Assembly (NCBI GenBank): GCA_031835245.1
Contig: JAVKOQ010000120.1
Span: 62,001 to 126,000 of the forward strand
Length of the DNA: 64,000 nt
Source of the DNA: Balamuthia mandrillaris
Taxonomy: Eukaryota; Discosea; Longamoebia; Balamuthiidae
Direction of reading: 5' to 3'
Shown here piece by piece: positions 36,897 through 48,541 of the stretch. Below the pieces are notes generated by a model. The model searched no databases. It was not told where the DNA came from and saw only the letters and a program-made list of their open reading frames with translations. The position numbers were made by a program, and so were the translations under genes. Every line of letters begins with the position of its first letter. The first letter of the stretch is position 1.

Positions 36897-39800
36897 ATGA
36901 ACGGGAAGCAACCGGGTCAGAGCGGGGGTGCTGCGGCGGACTGGTGGTTGTGCTGCCGGGTCTGCCAACAACGGCTGTGCAAGGGCGATGCTCTTGAGTT
37001 TCGGCAGGGGGGCACGCTGCTTGTCTACGACCAGCTTCGTACTTTGGGCTTGCCGTCCGACCTGCTCCTCCGAAGGTTCGTGCTTGCATTCTTGTTGTTC
37101 TCTTTAGGTCTTGTCTCTCTCTCTCTCTCTCTTTGTTCTCTCTCTGTATTCTCTCTCTATGTTCACTCTTCTATCTTGTTGTTTAGTCTGGAAGCAGAGA
37201 TGCCCTACAGCATCTCTCGCGTGTTGTGTAACATTTGCGAGAACAAAGTGGGCACCATATTTGTCCACCAAAGGGTGGTCACCAAGGAGAGCTGGTTGCC
37301 TGCTTCTTCTTCTTCCGCAACCTCAGCAACGACCGTTTTCCCAAAGGACGCTCATTTGGGGTTCACCGCCAAAGCGGTCTTTCTCTCCAACTTTAAGATG
37401 AAGGACAGAATAGAAGAGAACAAGTGGCTTCAGGCGAAGGACGAGCTGGATGATCGTGGACTAGGCCATCTCTTTCAGGCCCGAACGCGAGCCACCGAAA
37501 AGGAAAGAGGGGAGGGAAGAGAAGATGTTCCAGGAGGAGCGAAAGGAGAAGACGGATGCAACGCAAGAGGAAGCCAAGGAGAAGGAGGACAAGAAAGAGA
37601 GGGAAAAGAGAACAAAGAGCAAGAAAAAGGAGGAGGAGAAGGAGAAGAGAAGGAAGTGACCCCTGGGCAGCTGGTTCGTACCCCTCCAAGGGGTTACCAA
37701 GTGGAGCTCTATGAGGCCGCCATGAAACGGAATTCAGTGTTGGTCTTACCGACGGGCACCGGAAAGACCCTCATCTCGGCGATGGTTATTCATAGGACCT
37801 TGCAGTTAAATCCTTCCAAAAGGGTTGTCTTTATAGGTTCGTTCTGCTTTCTTTCGTCTTCTTTCCTTGCTTCTTCTCATCCTCAAACGAGCCTAGTGGA
37901 CAGAATCCCATTAGTATTCCAGCAAGGTCTGGCGCTTCACCAAGAGACAGGTCTTAGTGTGGAAGTGCGTTGCGGCGACCGAAAGAACCCGCTGTTCCAC
38001 CGCCAAGAAGGAGTGCCATTTAAACGACCACGCATATTGGTTTGCACTGCCGCGTTGTTCGCGAATCGCTTGGAACTAGAGGCAGAGCATCTCCAGGAAT
38101 ATTGTTTGATGGTATTTGATGAATGGCTAGTATCTCTTCTTTCATTGTTGCTCTGTTGCTTTCTTTATTTTCTTTAGTCTAACACTTGAAATACCAATAG
38201 CCACCATACCACAAAGAGCCACCCTTATAATCTGTTAATGCAACAATGGTATCACAAAGAGCCTGAAGCACAAAGACCGCGTGTATTAGGCTTGACGGCT
38301 TCTCCGGCTGCTCATAAAGATCTCGAGACCACCTACTATTTGTTGGAGTCTCTGTTGGCCAATTTGGACTCCACTATCTGTACCTCTGCTATTCATGCTG
38401 CCGAATTGAAAGAGGTATGCTTTTTTGTTGTTCTTTCTCCTTCGTCTTCTTCATTCTATCTATTTTTCCATTCTTCCTTCCTAACTTAAAGTCCACAAGG
38501 TCACAAGGAATATCAGTATCGGCGTCGAGGGTGTCAATCCGGTGACCTCAAAACAATACCGCATCGCCTCTTTCTTTCTCCATCACATAAACCACTGCGT
38601 AGCTTTGATGGGCTACTCACTTGACGTTCCAATGAATGCTCTCTCTCCAGTGGAGGAGTATCCTCTGATCTGCTATCTTCAACCCGTTCTTCCTCGTAGC
38701 TCCTCTCTGATGTTGCACATTAAACGAGTATGGCGAGTCTGGCTAGGAGTTCTTCAGTTTGGAGTTGAGGCTATGAGAGAGGAAATAGCATTCGTGCTCA
38801 GCGAAACAGAGAGAGAACGTGCATACGCCAACCACCGGGGTTTTGATTCGAAGAAGCTAGATATACTTTGGGATGTCAATTCTTTGTTGAATTTCGCTTT
38901 GACAACGACGCCATCGCAAGGACAAGAACAGAGGGACGTATTCGAAGGACCAAAGGTGCAAGCTGTTTTGAACGTGTTAAGCAACACTCTTCACAAAGAA
39001 GGAGATGAGGAAGACGAGCACGAATTAACGAGTAAGAGAGTCATCATCTTTGTTCGACGCAAATTTGCTGCTTTGAAACTCTTCAACTTGATCAAGTTGG
39101 CGGAGCAAAAAGGTCACGTTGCCCGCCCTCAACTTGTCTTAGGAAGTTCACCTAGTGTTGCTACAGCTGATTTTGGTGAATTGGAAGAGGAGATTGCTGA
39201 TGACGACTTTGATGGTTATTATGATGACGGATCGGATAATGAGGAGAAAGAGGAACGAGAAGATAAAGATGTAGACCCATTGGATGTGAAAGGAATGAGC
39301 TGGAAGCGCCAACAAGAGGCAGTTAAACTGTTCAAAGAAGGACAAGCCAATGTATTGATTTCAACTAGCGTCGTGGAAGAAGGTTCTCTCCTCTCCTCTC
39401 TCTCTTCTCTCCAAACTGAAACAAATATAAACGCATAAACAACAGGATTCGATGTACCTTCATGTGATATGGTCCTTATCTTTGATAGTTTGACCTCAGC
39501 AACAGCATTGGTACAATGCAGAGGCAGAGCGAGACGCATACATAGTCGCTTCATCGTCTTTTCAGAGAACAAAGCAGAAACGAAGGAGGAGATACGCACA
39601 TTGTTGCAGCAGGAACAAAACATGCATGAAGCTGTCGCCCGATTGATGAGAGAAGGAAAGAAGCCTGCTTTGCGACGACCCAGTTCTTTCCGAACATTCT
39701 CAAACAAGTTCGTCCATCATTTCTTTGAATGTGGTTTTGCTTATTTGAATGCTTACTAGAACCAACAATAGGAATTCTGTGCAAGTGTTAAATGAATGGG

Positions 39801-39997
39801 CCCAAAAAACAGGCCACACCGTTCGATGGTTGCCTGAACGCGCGTCTGGTCCTCCCCACAATCCTTGCTTCACATGCACCATGACCGTGGAATCCATCTG
39901 TCCAGGCGGAAAGTTCTCAGGAAACGGACGCACAAAAAAAGACGCACAGAAAGAAGCAGCACACGCCTTCTTTGATTACCTACAACAAAACGGTTGA
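36897..39997 (+). CDS. RIG-I/Dicer-family DECH-box helicase with N-terminal Zn domain and C-terminal dsRBD
   Basis: Exons as read: 36897-37075, 37187-37836, 37897-38125, 38201-38414, 38500-39382, 39446-39707, 39772-39997. N-terminus: a zinc-binding module with CCRVCQQRLCKGDALEF and LCNICENKVGTIF, two CxxC pairs about 70 residues apart, followed by a strand-like HLGFTAKAVFLSNF. That pattern fits the beta-tent fold shared by the RIG-I CTD, Mis18/Yippee and CULT domains. After a charged linker comes an SF2 helicase: VLPTGTGKTLIS (I), VDRIPLVFQQ (Ia), ILVCTAALFANRLE (Ib), VFDECHHT (II), LGLTASPAA (III), NVLISTSVVEEGFDVPSCD (V), ALVQCRGRARR (VI). C-terminus: a dsRBD (NSVQVLNEWAQKTGHTVRWL ... KDAQKEAAHAFFDYLQQ). 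A dsRNA translocase or sensor in RNA silencing or antiviral defence is inferred. The intron at 38126-38200 starts GC and splits the DECH box. Confidence 0.88.
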
Positions 39998-40120
39998 GAG
40001 GGGTGCTTCTCTTTGCCAGAGGAGGAGAGAGAGAACGCCAGGCGTGCCTCAATGGGAGATGATGGTTTCAAGTTAGATGATCTAGATATTTGATTTGTGG
40101 TTGGATGATCGTTGGTGTGA

Positions 40121-40135
40121 TGTCGACAAAAATAA
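40121..40135 (+). promoter_or_regulatory. TGTCGACAAAAATAA, candidate promoter element
   Basis: Exact copy of the motif core and its A-rich right side, 92 nt upstream of the ATG at 40227. A second, opposite-oriented GGTCGACATC lies at 40153. Confidence 0.45.
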
Positions 40136-40226
40136 GATCTGGATTGAATTTCGGTCGACATCATAAAGCAAAAAAAAAATTGAAAAATTGGACAAAAGAG
40201 AAAAAAAACAAACTGCAAAGCAAACC

Positions 40227-40758
40227 ATGTCCGTTTATGATCGCGTAGCTGAGCACGGTTTGGCGGAGACCAAGGACGCCTTTGCCGCTGACGATGACGA
40301 CTGGGAGACTGATCCTGAGCCCGCTGTACGCGCTCCTTACTTTCTTTCCTCTCTCTGAGATTGTTTATTTATTTATTTATTTATTTATTGTTGTTTGTAA
40401 TTGATAAAAAAAAAATTAATCCGAAACAAAAAAAATAAAGAATAATATTTCGGAGGCTGAGCAACGTTGGGGAGCTGCTACTCTGCCTCAGGATGCAAAG
40501 GACTTTCATAACATTGAAAACCTTAGAGATTCCGTGAAGGAGCAGCACGAGAAAGTCGCGCAAGAGGAATATGCGGCTACGTACGTTTCTTTCTTTCCTT
40601 CCCCCTTTTTCTTTCCCTTTCTCTCTCTCTTCGTGTCTCATTTTTCTCTCTCTATCTTTGCTCTGGCCGCGCTCTCTTTTCCTTTATTTTCGTTGGCCCT
40701 TTGCAGTAAAAGGGCAGTTGGGGACACCTACGGGCAAGAAAAGCTGAGAAACAAGTAA
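40227..40758 (+). CDS. minimal cortactin-like Arp2/3-binding protein (96 aa)
   Basis: Three exons, 40227-40325, 40441-40580, 40707-40758, giving 96 residues. The protein reads MSVYDRVAEHGLAET then ADDDDWETDPEPA, NNISEAEQRWGAATLP, DFHNIENLRDSVKEQHEKV and ATKRAVGDTYGQEKLRNK. Animal cortactin/HS1 begins with DDWETDPDFVNDVSEKEQ, RWGAKT, INIHKLRENVFQEHQTLK, and its actin-binding repeats contain KSAVGHEYQ. So this is the cortactin N-terminal acidic region (the DDW motif binds Arp3) plus a single remnant of the repeat, without the repeat array, helical part or SH3 domain. It should bind Arp2/3 and perhaps stabilise branches, but weak or no F-actin binding is expected. The reading frame is complete with start and stop, so it is not a truncated pseudogene. 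Confidence 0.87.
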
Positions 40759-41303
40759 AATCGACGACCGAACAAAACAAACACAACCACCACACCCCTG
40801 TGCGCCTGCCGACAGAACAAACTTGTATCTCTTTACCACACAATATTGACAAACAAACGACGAAAAACCGTAAGACCTATGTAATTGCCATCCTTGCTTC
40901 GCTCTCCTTGTTTTTTTTTTGCTTTGTTTTCTCGCTGGTATGCCCAACTCTCACAAAAGTTGGAAGGAAGACTCAGATAACCCGAAGAATTTGCGTTAAC
41001 GTGAGAAACGAACGCTTTGCAATGACCTATCCCCACTTACACAAACTTTTGTTTTTGTTTCGAAAGAACCGAACCAGCTGGCGGAATAGACAGCGGTTCA
41101 GGCCACCCTTTTCAAGGGTGCAGACAGTGAACTGCATACATTTGCAGTGTGTGTACTAAATTTTTCGTCTCCGCCAACTCCTCCTTTTATTCCTCATTTC
41201 TTTCTCCCAGAGATTATGGGAGCCGAATGAATTTAGTTCCGTGCCGACGTGAAATATTCTCATGTCGTCGTGATTCAAGTTACTCTTTTGCCACACAAAG
41301 AAT
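40759..41303. other. intergenic region containing a three-hairpin segment
   Basis: No gene seen. The segment at 41071-41148 folds into three consecutive hairpins, described separately. Confidence 0.5.
41071..41148 (+). ncRNA. possible structured RNA: three tandem hairpins
   Basis: Hairpin 1: GAACC-a-GCTG (41071-41080) pairs with CAGC-GGTTC (41091-41099) around a 10-nt loop. Hairpin 2: CACCC (41104-41108) pairs with GGGTG (41116-41120) around TTTTCAA. Hairpin 3: ACTGCA (41131-41136) pairs with TGCAGT (41143-41148) around TACATT. All stems are perfect apart from one bulge. It does not make a tRNA cloverleaf. It may be a 5' UTR structure of TBCD or an independent small RNA. Confidence 0.3.
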
Positions 41304-44300
41304 ATGGAAGAAAGAGCACTGCCGACACAACTTGCGGAACATCTCGGACGCGCAGGAGGAGCGAGTGTTTATTTTGTAGAGGCAGAAGAAGGAGAACAAC
41401 CTCGGGATGGAGACGTGGACGCGGAAGAGGTGGCCGATCAGCCGAACCGTTCTTTCCGATCTTTCATGGAGGAGGAGCAAGAGGTGAAGCAGCTTTTGGG
41501 CGCGTTGCGCAAACGCGCCAAAGAAGAGGCACCGGGCTCGCAGGATGCTGCTCTTTCCACCGAAGTCTTTGTCCAGTTCTCTCGCTTCAGTCAAATCGTA
41601 CGATTACATTCAGAGCTGATCTGTTTTCTTTTGTTTCTCTACTCACTATGTTTCTTCCTCTTCTGCTTCTCCTTCTGCTTCTCCTTCTCCTTCTCCTTCT
41701 CCTTCTCCTTCTGCTTCTCCTTCTCCTTCTGCTTCTCCTTCTGCTTCTCCTTCTGCTTCTCCTTCTCCTTTTCCTTCTCCTTCTCCTTCTCCTTCTCCTT
41801 CTCCTTCTCCTTCTCCTTCTCCTTCTCCTTCTCCTTGTCCTTCTCCTTGTCCTTGTCCTTGTCCTTGTCCTTGTCCTTGTCCTTGTCCTTGTCCTTGTCC
41901 TTGTCCTTGTCCTTGTCCTGTCCTTGTCCTTCTCCTTCTCCTTCTCCTTCTCCTTCTCCTTCTCCTTCTCCTTCTCCTTCTCCTTCTCCTTCTCCTTCTC
42001 CTTCTCCTTCTCCTTCTCCTTCTCCTTCTCCTTCTCCTTCTCCTTCTCCTTCTCCTTCTCCTTCTCCTTCTCCTTCTCCTTCTCCTTCTTCCAAGAACAG
42101 TTGGAAAAATATCAAGAACAACCGTTTCTTCTCGACCCACACCTCAGTGCTATTCTCGACTCTCTCATGAACATCATTCGCGAGGAAAGAGACAGAGCGC
42201 TAAAGGTCGAGCAGGAGCTTGCTCCACGGAGAATGGTGTACGCTGTCTCCCCTTTCATCAGCCATGTCTTTGGATTGGTTCATACTCTCTCCACCGTGCG
42301 TGGCGCCAAGACTGTTGGTTCGTGCTTCTTCCCATTTGCTTAGTGTTTTTCTTGTTGTTTTTTTCCTTGTCTGCTTCTTAGTCTGTCCCTTTTTCTTGAT
42401 CTTCCCCCTTCTGCTGTTCTTCTCTTTTCTTTCTTTATCTTTTTTTTCTGTATGCTTTATGCATCCTTCTTTGCTCCTTTGCTCCTTCCTTCTTTGCTGC
42501 TTTATGCGTTCTTCTATCATCTGTTTTGTGCTAATTTTGTGTTCTTCTTTTTATCTTTCTTTGGACAATTACAGTGAAGTACTTTCCACACACTGTATCC
42601 GACTTGCTATCAACGTTTCAGTATCTGCAGCTCCTCACTGAAGTAGAGAAAGGAAGTCAACCTGCACCTACGCCGGAAAAACTCAAAGAAGGAGAAGAAC
42701 AGGAATTGACTGCTGGAAGTAGTTCTCAAACATCACAACAGCAACAACTATGGCGGATGCGTTACGTCCTTTTACTTTGGCTCTCCGTTATTCTTTATCT
42801 TCCTTTTGATCTCTCCACCATCATCATGCCTTGCACTGAAAGTTCATCCTCTCCTTCTGGCTCATCTTCCGCTTCATCATCGTCATCTTCTCCATTAGTG
42901 AACGAGCTCCTTTCCACTGGAAAAGAATGTTTGGAGGAAGCAGCAACCACACGCGATGCCGCTGCAGCATTGCTCTCTCGTCTTCTCACTCGTCCCGATG
43001 TCGTTCGAATGGGTCATCTCAGCAACTTTTTATCCTGGTCCCACCAGAGAGTTTTTCTCTCGTCTTCGGCATCTTCTTCTACAAGCTCTCAACAGAACAT
43101 CTTTTTGGTGACGGGAGTGTTGACCACTCTTTCAGGCATTTTCAAGAAAGGCAAAAGAGAAGAGTTGTTAAAAGAAGGGGAGATGGTGATGTTGTTACTC
43201 GGAGGGTTGAAGGCCTATGGACTAAGAGGAAACCTTCTGCAGCGCAAGCTTTGTATTAAGTTGATGCAACGTTTGGGAATGACCTTTTTACGACCTGTTG
43301 TTGCTTCTTGGCGTTATCAAAGAAGTACCCCCTCTCTGTCTCTCTGTCTCCACATTCTTATTTTTTTGTTTGCTTCATTCTGCTTTGCTTTGTCTTATGT
43401 TTCTTCCTCAGATCGAAAAACGTTGCTTGCCGGACAGGACGCTTCAACTTCTGGTGTTGTTGAGGAGGTTAGCCCGGAAGAACCAGCTGCCGATGCCACC
43501 GAAGTAATAGAAGACGTACTGGGCGAGTTGCTCTCTGGTCTTAGCGACAAGGTTCACTCTTCATTCTTTTCTATTTACACTTGTTCCACAGACTGACTAA
43601 ACACGCTCATTCAAATAACTAAAACAAAATATATCAAATAATACACTAACAATCATTCAACATAGGATACTGTTGTTCGCTGGTCTTCCGCCAAAGGAAT
43701 AGGAAGAATCACCGAACGACTGCCCAAAGAAATGGGAGACGACATTGTTCAGTCTGTGTTTGAGCTCTGCTCTCCTTCTGAGAACGAGAACGCGTGGCAT
43801 GGAGCGTGCCTCGCTTTGGCCGAGCTGGCTCGTCGTGGGCTGCTGCTGGCTGAACACGTTCGTACTAGCATTCCTTTGATAAAGAAAGCTCTATGCTATG
43901 ATGAAAAACGGAGCGCAAAGACGTTAGGTATGTTTGGTTTTTTTATTTTAATGGTCTTCTTGTTATCTGCCTAATAATTGAACCAATATGGTTTCACTAT
44001 TTTTAACAACAAATGAGAACAGGTGCCAACGTAAGGGATGCTGCATGTTATGTATGTTGGGCCTTTGCCAAAGCATACGACCCAGAGTTTGTCCGCGAGC
44101 ACGTCTTCAAGGACACTCACCTTGCCTCCGCTTTGCTTCTCAATGCTCTCTTTGACCGCGAGACCAACTGTAGAAGAGCAGCGAGTGCTGCTTTACAAGA
44201 AAACATAGGACGATTAGGGCAAATAACAGCGGATGAAGGGAAGGAAGAAAACTTTCCGCATGGAATTGCGATAGTACGAAAAGCCAACTTCTTTTCTCTC

Positions 44301-44539
44301 GGCAACATCAGAGATAGTTATGTGAAGATCAGTTTCAACCTGGCCAAACTTAAGAGCTCTTCTGAGAACGATAACAACGTGTGGAGACGGCCCATTATAG
44401 ACCATCTTTATCAACACCGCATATCGCATTGGGATGCTAGAATAAGGGAGTATAGTGCAGCTTCGTTGGCGGAGCTGGTTCGTCTTGAACCATCATACTT
44501 TGTGGAGACGGTGCTTCCTCATTTGGTTTGTTGCTCATC

Positions 44540-44576
<37 letters not shown>

Positions 44577-47226
44577 ACAATTGATTGTGCTTGCGCTCTT
44601 ATCTATTATGTGTTTTGTAACACAGATACCCCTAACTTCATCAAGAGATCTCGATGAAAGACATGGCAGCATTTTGGCTGTAGCTAGCATCACACTATCT
44701 CTATCCACTGATACTAATTTTGTCTGGCGACAATCAACCTCTTTTTCCTCTTTGGAAGCGGTACGTTTCTTTCTTTTTTGTTATTTTCTTTGGTCCTTCC
44801 ACTCACTCTTAATGTAAAAAGGATATTGCAGCAATAGTACCAAACTTGACTGCCGCTCGTTTGTTCACAGGACGGGGTGGTGAACTTATTCGTAAGGCTG
44901 TCTGTCTACTCATTGAGAGCGTTGCCAAAGCCTCTCTTTCTCTTTCTACTCCCGCTGCAACTGCTTCGTCTTCATCCTCTTCTCGAACCAGTTTAGCGAG
45001 TTTACGACAACAGCGACAACAGAAAAAGACAAAGAGACAAGTTTATGCAGAGGTTTTGGACGAGTGTTTGAAACATCCAAACGAAGAGATCTCTCAAGAC
45101 TTTGCCGTGAAAGCCTTCAGAGCATTTCAAGAAGCATATCACGTCAACGGGACTGGCGAACAATGGAGAGATAAGGTATTGTGGCTCTGTTAAAAAATGT
45201 TGGTTTGTTGCTGATTATTTGTTTTGGAAAAAAAAAACCAATAGCACGTGCTTCAGTTTGTAGCACAATTGAATGAAGCAGATAGTCCATTTGTGAGAAG
45301 GGGTTATGCCTTGGCATTGGGAGCATTACCAGCTCCTCTGCTGGACACAGAGGATGGTAAACGATGCCACGCTGTTGTTTCTGCCCTTCTGGACAATTGC
45401 GTTGTTTCTTCTTCTGCTGCTGCTGCTTCTTCAGCTTCTGCTTCTTCTTCTGCAACCGACAATAACACTGAGCAACCGCAGCGACCACCGTATGATGACG
45501 TTCAGACGAGACAAAACGCTGCAATATCCTTGGGAAATCTTGCTGACTGTCTATCATCTGCAGGTTTGTCATTTTGTTTTCGGTCGTTAACCCCAATCAT
45601 TCTAACTCGTTTTATTCTTTATCATTTCGTGTTTCATGCTGTCTCTCGCTTGCTTTCTTTGTGGGCATTATCAACATATGTATACAGCAATTCGTACACA
45701 CTTTGGCGCCATCGCGTCGACTCTCTTGAAAGCATTGGAGGACTACACAACTGATGGGCGTGGCGATGTTGGCTCATGGGTCCGTAAAGCAGCCGTCAAT
45801 GCGATGGTCAAGTGGACCATCAAGGTTTGCCAGTTGCAGCTTGAAGATAAAGTAGCGGAAGATTTGTGGAACGCTGAGTTATGCAAGGTATACTTTTCTG
45901 TGCCCTTTTCATTACTCCATATCTTCGCAGTTTCTCTACTGATCATTAACAACATAATGCAGAACTTAATGGCCAAACTAGTGGGTCAATGTGTGGAGAA
46001 AGGAGATCGCATCCGACAAAACGCGGGTGAAGCGTTTCAACAACTGCTGTACCACACTCGGCCTGAAATTCCATTTATTCCACATCGTGAAGACTTGTTG
46101 AAGCTCTTTCCCATTTTGTATGCTTTCCTTGCTTTTTTAACTGTTCGCTTTTATGTTATTTCATTTTTGCTTTCTATCTCATCTTTGTTTCTTGTATCTG
46201 CTTCTTTCAGACCAACAGCATTAAATTGGGCCGCTTCTTCTGTGGTATACCCAAGAGCTGTACAGCTGTTACGTTACGAAGAGTACCGACATGAGGTTAT
46301 CTGCTCCCTCGCTGTCTCGATAGGAGGTGGAACTGTCTCGGTTGCCAGGGATGCAGGTTCACGTTTCGTTCGCCACCTTTCTACCAATTGAAAATAATCT
46401 CTCTCTTTCTCTCTCTTCTCTCTTTCTCTCTTTCTCTCTTTCTCTCTCTTAGCCTAATATAACCTTAAACAACAGAGGAGTCATTGTGCAATTATCTTGG
46501 AGAACTCAAACAAGAGCCAGTGGACGACAGCGATCTGCCACCGACATTGAAACTTGTTTCGCACGAAATGGCAATTGTACTTCGGAAGGCTATTCTTCAA
46601 CGTGACGACCGGTTGATCATTCCAATGTTGAAGACACTGACTGCTGTGCTTGCTTCCGGCCATCTTTCCATTTTACAACCCTCAAAGTAATCTTTCTTTG
46701 TGTCTCTTTTCCTCCTCTCTTCTGCATTCTCATCAAAAACCAAACAAACATAGAAACGCATGGAGCAAGAACGTTCTGAAGCTCGTTTCAGCCGTAGTAA
46801 GACAAAGCAGTAAAGATGCCATCAAGCTCCTCGAAAGCGTCAAAGTGTATGTCTCTCTATCCCTTCCTTGAATGATTGCTTACTGTCTTTTTGCCTCATT
46901 CTAAAAGTTTGTGCGGACTTTTAAGTTTTGGAGACACCACAAGAACACAAGCATTAGATCAGCTGATGCTCCTCCTTTCACACCCCTTTCCAAAGTTGCG
47001 TTCTTTCACAGCAGACACACTTGCAGCTGCTCTTCTGAAAACAGACGAAACCACAACAGAAGAGAACAAAACAGCCATCCTACACCTCTTAGTGGAACCA
47101 GAGCATTGGCTGACTTCAGACCTTTCCGTCGTCCACGAGAAGAGGAAGGAGTTGTGCCAGCTGTTAGGCATCGCTGCGCCTCACCCCATCATCACCCCTC
47201 CTAAACGAAACACATCTCCAGTTTAA
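41304..47226 (+). CDS. TBCD: tubulin-specific chaperone D (tubulin folding cofactor D)
   Basis: HEAT-repeat cofactor that captures beta-tubulin and, with cofactors C and E, completes tubulin heterodimer folding. Fifteen exons as read: 41304-41597, 42101-42317, 42575-43324, 43412-43551, 43666-43927, 44023-44525, 44626-44760, 44822-45175, 45245-45563, 45688-45887, 45963-46117, 46211-46356, 46476-46686, 46754-46846, 46908-47226. Family signatures: [133 protein letters not shown] and [19 protein letters not shown]. The first intron (503 nt) is almost entirely CTTCTC/CTTGTC repeats. The gene ends [10 protein letters not shown]. Position 41304 is the first ATG after the untranslated leader and opens an acidic, poorly conserved N-terminus. 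Confidence 0.95.
41655..42090 (+). repeat. (CTTCTC)n with an internal (CTTGTC)n block
   Basis: About 435 nt of pure hexamer in the first TBCD intron. The middle part at about 41834-41925 changes to CTTGTC units, so the variant unit has been amplified as a block. Confidence 0.9.
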
Positions 47227-47556
47227 CGCATCAAATAAAGCACGTATTTTGTCTTGCTTCTGCTTATGGTATTTTTGTTTTTTTTCTTTCTACCTTTGTT
47301 ACTTCTGGCGCTGCTGGCGTTCTCCATCGAGAGGCTCTCGTTGTTCGCCTATTTGATCGTTGTTTTCCATGTCGGTAGAGGATGTGCGCATTTCTTTGAA
47401 TGTTGAGGAGGGGTTTTCTGTTTGCTGTTGCCTTTTGTGCCTTAGCCACAAGCGTTACAAGTCGACGAAGCGACGCTTCATTTTTCTTTTTAAAGAGATA
47501 ATGTCGACACCCATCGTCCTTCGCGACGTCATGAAAAACAGTTAAGGCCTTCGACG
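47227..47556. other. intergenic region with TGTCGACA site
   Basis: No gene seen; TGTCGACA at 47502-47509, 48 nt before the SET-domain start. Confidence 0.55.
47502..47509 (+). promoter_or_regulatory. TGTCGACA, candidate promoter element
   Basis: Palindromic core of the recurring motif, 48 nt upstream of the ATG at 47557. The A-rich right side is absent here. Confidence 0.35.
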
Positions 47557-48180
47557 ATGAAGAAAGAAGAAGCTTTCTTGCGATGGTTACATGAGGAAGG
47601 CTTCCCAGCTTTTCCCTTGGTGGAGTTGCACCGCTTTCCAGAGAATGAAGGAGGCAACGGCCTTCGTGCTGTTCGTGATCTAAAGGTATCCCTCTCTCTC
47701 ACCTTTTTGTTTCTCTCCTTCTTCTTCTTCGCGCTGAACTACCATTTCTGCTTCTTCCTTGTTCCTCTTCTTCTCCTCTTTTTCTTCTTCTTCCTCCTCC
47801 TCGTCTTCTTCCTTCTTCTTCCTTAGAGTGGAGAGCTAGTGATGCGAGTTCCGAAACGGTTTCTTCTCAACAAAGAGTCGGCGTTACGCTCGCCTCTGCT
47901 TGGACCCGTCGTCCAGAAGGAAGGCGATGCCCTGGATGCTGTGGATCCTCGCCTCTGCTTGGCTCTCTTTATTCTCTACCAACTCCAACATCCGCAAACC
48001 TCCTTTTGGAGACCGTATTTAGGTTTGCTTTCTTGTCGTGTCTTTCTTTCTTGTCGTTTCTCTCTCTCTCTCTCTGTCGTTTCTCTCTCTCTCTCTCTCT
48101 CTCTCTTTCTTGTCGTTTCTTTCTTTCTTTCTTTGTCTCTTCTCTCTCTCTCTCTCTTTCTTGTCGTTTCTTTCTTTCTT

Positions 48181-48230
<50 letters not shown>

Positions 48231-48506
48231 TTCTTTTGCCTTGTTTCTTTAGTATCTTTAGGTCTCAACTATGCTCAAAAAAAAAAAACTAACAGACGTT
48301 CTGCCGGTTCGTCCGAATGTGCCATTTTATTGGAGTAAAGAGGAGCTGCACGAGTTGCAAGGATCAGCCGTGCTCTCGTACGTTTGTGAGCTCAGACAGA
48401 AGTGGTACCACTATTATCATAACCTCATATTACCCATTTTATTGGTTAGTTTATTGCCCTCTCTGTTCTTCTTCTCCATTCTCCTATCTTGAAAACTCTC
48501 TTTCTT

Positions 48507-48541
<35 letters not shown>

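Noticed and set aside
41104-41120. tRNA-Glu-like anticodon arm (7-nt loop with TTC)
   Set aside because: No acceptor st<br>em, D-arm or T-arm can be built around it; kept only as part of a three-hairpin segment.
41639-42142. Minus-strand Lys-Glu-Lys or Gly-Glu repeat proteins
   Set aside because: They are the reverse of the CTTCTC hexamer in a TBCD intron.
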